From assembly GCF_036373705.1 (NCBI RefSeq), contig NC_089853.1:32268568-32332567 (forward strand): a stretch of DNA of 64,000 bases, read 5' to 3'. The notes under the pieces are model-generated. The model was not told the origin of the DNA. It saw nothing but the letters and a program-made list of their open reading frames with translations, and made no database searches. This DNA is from Amia ocellicauda (Eukaryota > Chordata > Actinopteri > Amiiformes > Amiidae). The position numbers and the translations under genes were made by a program. The first letter of the stretch is position 1, and every line of letters starts with the position of its first letter. This document shows positions 43,108-64,000 of the stretch, piece after piece.

Positions 43108-44677
43108 TCATTTCTCCCGCATCACCTCCTGTGGCTTCGCAGGGGGGTGCTGGGCATCTGTTTTGTCTCTAGGCTTCCAGCCGGATAGTCTAATCTTTCC
43201 TCTCACCGTCGGCTGGCCCCTGCGGTGCTGGTCAGGCTGAGAGCCATTGGGCTGTTGCGGTCTAGCATGAGGTCTCCCCTGCCTCGGCCACGGTCTGTTT
43301 GGTTGCTGATGTCCCCACAGACGGTGTTGTGGCGGGCGTCTCGTCTGCTGGAGGTCAGCATATTTGGAAGCCGACTCTTTGGCCTTCACTGACCGCTCAA
43401 TGGAGAGGTCCACCGACTCTCCAAACGTCTGGCCCGGGTGATGGGAGCATCAAGGAGGATGGACTTCTCTTTGTCTTGGAGCTTCGCCTGCATCAGCCAC
43501 AGATGGCGTCTGGCTGCCACCATAGCTGCGAGAGATCTCCCCATAGCCTTCGCTCCATCTCGCAGCAAATCTGTCATGTAGGCGTTGATGAGCTCCAATT
43601 CCTCCACATCTGCCATAGATTGGTGCTCTCTCAGGCGTCCCGTCAGGTGTACAGGATGAGGATAGCCTGCACATTATTGGAGCAAGATGAGGATGAGTGT
43701 CTCTGCCCTGGAGAAGTGCTCACTATGGTCCCCAGCGGAGCAGAGCCCACAGAGGAGTGGTGAGCGGAGCTTCTGCTGCGATGGGTGGCAGACGGGGTGT
43801 TTCTAGCCCTCCTACGGCGCGTTGCCTCAGTAAACGCCGCACAATGCACACAGCCGCCTTCTCCCGTCAATGCATTCCTGGCGTGTTCCTCTCCTAGGCA
43901 ATGCGTGCACAGATCGTGTCCATCGTCTGAGGGCAGCTTGCCCTGGCATCCGGAACAGCGATGGAAATCCCCTTTCGGCTTCATGCCCGTGAGAAGGTCC
44001 GTCTCTAGATCGTCCATGTCCAGACCCTCCAAGTATATCGACAGCTCTCGTGGTACAAGCACTTCACCGAACTCCTCTGCTCTCAGACTGTCCCCTTCAA
44101 TGATGAAGTCGAGGTTGTCAACATTGAGGTCCGAGAGGTTGACACGGGTGTCCAGAGGTCGAGAGCGGGACGACGTGAGTTCGTCGAGAGGTTGATGGTC
44201 GAGGAATCGATGAGGTAGGTCGATGTCTACAGGAGGGTGGAGGGATTGCCGAGGTCGATCGATGTCGACAGCAGGGTCGAGGGATCGATGGGGTTGATCG
44301 ATGTCGACAGCAGGGTCGAGGCATCGAAGGGGTTGATCGATGTCGACAGCAGGGTCGAGGGATTGACGAGGTTTATCGATGTCGACAACAGGGTTGAGGG
44401 ATCGACGAGATTGATCGATGTCGACAGCAGGGTCAAGGGATCGACGAGGTTGATTGATGTCAACAGCAGAGTTGAGGGATCGACGAGGTTGAACAATATC
44501 GAGCAGCAGGGGCGAGAGATCGGTGGGGTTGGTCGATGTCGACAAGGTTGAGAGCTGTTTTTGGCGTGTCGAGCGGGTTAAAGAAGAAAGCAGGACTGGA
44601 CTGAAACCGTCCGCTGTGGATCCTGTGCTTTTTATCCACGATGCTCTGTAAAAGACTGTTCTTCTGGCTGTAGCCAT
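43108..44677 (-). pseudogene. DIRS gag-like gene with internal minisatellite, frameshifted
   Basis: From 44677 a 344-codon frame starts MATARRTVFYRASW, runs through about eight 13-residue repeats (type LDPAVDIDQPRRS), then an acidic stretch and a zinc-finger-like motif C-x2-C...H-x3-C-x2-C (CSGC, DGHDLCTHCLGEEHA) typical of DIRS gag. Later parts continue in two other frames (43616-43386: YMTDLLRDGAKAM; 43413-43108: basic, Arg- and Gln-rich). At least two frameshifts are needed, so it is a pseudogene. Confidence 0.75.
44215..44526. repeat. 39-bp minisatellite, about eight units
   Basis: Units of exactly 39 bases start at 44215, 44254, 44293, 44332, 44371, 44410, 44449 and 44488; the first and last are more diverged. 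Each contains ATCGATGTCGACAGCAGGGT or a close variant. As 39 is a multiple of 3 the gag-like frame is kept. The unit also has no stop in at least two other frames. Confidence 0.92.
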
Positions 44678-44705
44678 GTTAAGACTAGGAGGCTGTCTTG
44701 TTTTT

Positions 44706-46062
44706 TGTTTGATTGGACTTTATTTTCATTAGTCTAACTGTTGGAAACTATTGGAAATAAGAATGGCCATGTTCTGTGGTGACGCCTTGATTTTTGAGGT
44801 AAGGTAAGATAACCTGTGTGTTAACCTGTTTTGTATGCCCTATAACAGTGTTGCTCAACCTTTTTTGACTCCTGTTACCCCTCTTGTAAATGTTTTCAAC
44901 TGTCTACCCCCTCAGTAACATTATGTTTTTTGTTAATGATTTTTAAAAACATATGAAATAAACATTTTATATATACATGTTATTAATCTGACTGCAAATA
45001 AGGACATAAATCAGGATTCTCGCATTCTAATGACTTATACAAAAAAAAGATTTAGAAGTGAGTATTTTTTCGAAATTTATGATTATACTGTATTTACAGT
45101 ATAATCGTAAATCTCGAAAAACTACTCGCTTCTAAATCTTTTGTAGTTATTTTTGTATAAATACATGTTAATTTGGATTCATATGTTGTTTTTTTCTGAC
45201 TATGTGAACGAAAAGACACAAATTCTCCAATTTCCTCATTGGAAATAGGTACATTTCAAAATATCACTGTCCTGGTCACAAAAGCAAAGTTTCTGGGGAA
45301 TAATAACCATTTTCTATACTTTTCAGGCATAAGCAATTAGGAAATAACACTTACTACCCAGGAACAAAAATTGTGTTACATAGTGTAATATATATAATTT
45401 AGTTTGGTATTTTATTAGGTAACCTTAAGAAAGTATTGCTAAACACATTTATATAAATAACAAAAATTATAAAGTTTTTACTAAAAAACATTTAATACAT
45501 TATATATATATATACACACACACACACAAAGAGTAAGAAAATATGTTTTACAAAAAAAAGGTAAAAAAGGTTATTGTATTTACACACTGCAATCAAAAAT
45601 TGGTTTCTATATGTAAAAAGAAAAAATAATGCGTTGAGAATGGTAAAAATTAAATAATCCTGCTATAAATTTGTGTCTACTAGACAGGAAATATTAACAT
45701 GGCAAAATATTTAAACAGAAAGTCCAGGAATACTTTAAGCAGTAGTATCTTACACTACATTTTACATTTTAAAAAAAATTGTGTGATGTTAATGAAATAC
45801 TTTCACATCCCCAAATACCTGCATAAATACAAGAGATAGACACTGACCACAAAATTTAATTACTAAATCAATTTATATAAGCATGTTGGTATATCAGCAA
45901 AGAAATGAACAAACTGAAATCTAGCACAATAATATATGGATAGATAGATAAACACGGGTAATACACAGCCTGCTTAACAGAGCTTCTGTTCAAAAACTAA
46001 ACTCATTGTAACATCTTGTCCAGCAAAGCCAGCACTGTGGATCAGCCCACTGGAACCTTTCA
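44706..46062. other. kif7 3' flank, AT-rich
   Basis: The kif7 3' UTR is here; TTTATT at 45411-45416 (AATAAA on the - strand) is a possible poly(A) signal 650 bases after the stop. CAGTGTTGCTCAACC near 44847 resembles a hAT-type end, without a recognised partner. TATA and CA repeats lie near 45500-45530. Confidence 0.45.
45034..45160. repeat. long imperfect hairpin, MITE-like
   Basis: TTATACAAAAA...AGATTTAGAAGTGAGTA pairs with TACTCGCTTCTAAATCT...TTTTTGTATAA around a centre near 45092 (TATTTACAGTATA). The stem is about 60 bases with few mismatches. Confidence 0.8.
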
Positions 46063-63446
<17,384 letters not shown>

Positions 63447-64000
63447 CTGTAAACACACAACAGAGCATCACCAAAAAGCACCTTACTCCCTCCACTACCA
63501 CTCAAATGTGGGCCTGTACATGCAGATATTTTCTGGCTAAACGTTTTTGCCAGCAATGGTTGCTTTAATCAGCTCAGCTCAATATCAATGTAATTTTGAG
63601 AGTATATATATTTTTGAATTAAATGTGATCACTTTTTCATTAGTTCATTTGTAGGGCTCTTTTTTCTCCATGACTAGGAAATTGAAATGGAATTGAACAT
63701 TTAATAAACTGAATTTTCATAACTTATTTACCGTTTATTTTATTTTATGTTGTACCTTGAATCAGAGAAGTTATGTCATGTTAATTAATTCAAACAGTTT
63801 TTCCCCAGTAAATCAACAAGGCAATGGTAGGATTGTGCACAAGAAAAAGCAATATTTCAGCAATAGAGCGAGCTGAGCTTCTATTCTGCCCGTGTGTTAC
63901 AAATATTCAATATCAACAAATTTGTGAGATATTCAATCATTCATAATACATCCATGTTTGAATACCACATTAATGCAGTTGACTGAAAGGCCACATTCCC
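63447..64000. other. kif7 intron at window edge
   Basis: No exon with a kinesin P-loop or other motor motif is found here, so the preceding kif7 exons are beyond the window. Confidence 0.6.

Larger units (their letters stand above)
40230..44705 (-). mobile_element. DIRS-like tyrosine-recombinase retrotransposon, decayed
   Basis: Read on the - strand the order is gag-like gene, reverse transcriptase, RNase H with the DIRS-type region after it, then tyrosine recombinase. This is the DIRS1-like order; such elements integrate through circular DNA with a recombinase and leave no target duplication. The 3' terminal region (40230-40465) has an inverted and a direct repeat. All genes carry frameshifts or stops. 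The 5' limit is uncertain: weak similarity to the other terminus (AGGCTGTCTT) is seen near 44690. Confidence 0.88.

Noticed and set aside
44237..44551. Repetitive open frame on the + strand across the minisatellite
   Set aside because: A 39-base repeat without stops is open in several frames by nature; only the - strand frame continues into the gag zinc finger.

Overview
The window is nuclear DNA of a ray-finned fish. The evidence is three vertebrate-type split genes with GT-AG introns, a vertebrate tRNA-Arg gene, and fish-typical repeats: several Tc1-like families, a DIRS retrotransposon, hAT-type elements and an L2-like tail. The exact species cannot be told from the sequence.

Layout, left to right. 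(1) 166-4911, + strand: the last four exons of dhdh (dihydrodiol dehydrogenase); the gene starts left of the window. Two internally deleted Tc1-like copies sit in its introns. (2) 5711-5783, - strand: a complete tRNA-Arg(TCG). (3) 7006-27029, + strand: polg, the mitochondrial DNA polymerase gamma catalytic subunit. I resolved all 22 coding exons, giving about 1,204 residues with exonuclease and polymerase motifs intact. Its introns carry a hAT-like element with a perfect 8-bp target duplication, two broken Tc1 copies, an antisense solo LTR, a 543-bp insertion bounded by a 16-bp direct repeat, and an old Tc1 relic. (4) 27030-46062: a 19-kb stretch between genes built largely of mobile DNA. It holds a Tc1 copy with a complete 337-codon transposase, an L2-like LINE fragment split by a 1.84-kb solo LTR, a Tc1 relic split by a second solo LTR, and a 4.5-kb decayed DIRS element on the - strand. 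(5) 46063-63446, - strand: the last 16 coding exons of kif7, from mid motor domain to the stop; the P-loop end lies right of the window.

The cellular genes are unrelated in job: dhdh is a cytosolic NADP-dependent oxidoreductase, polg copies and proofreads mitochondrial DNA, and kif7 is a ciliary-tip kinesin of Hedgehog signalling. dhdh and polg lie head to tail; polg and kif7 are tail to tail. I found no CRISPR, operon or prokaryote-like system and no convincing novel molecular system. The more unusual points are the intact Tc1 transposase, the nested LTR insertions, and the DIRS gag-like frame with an in-frame 39-bp minisatellite.
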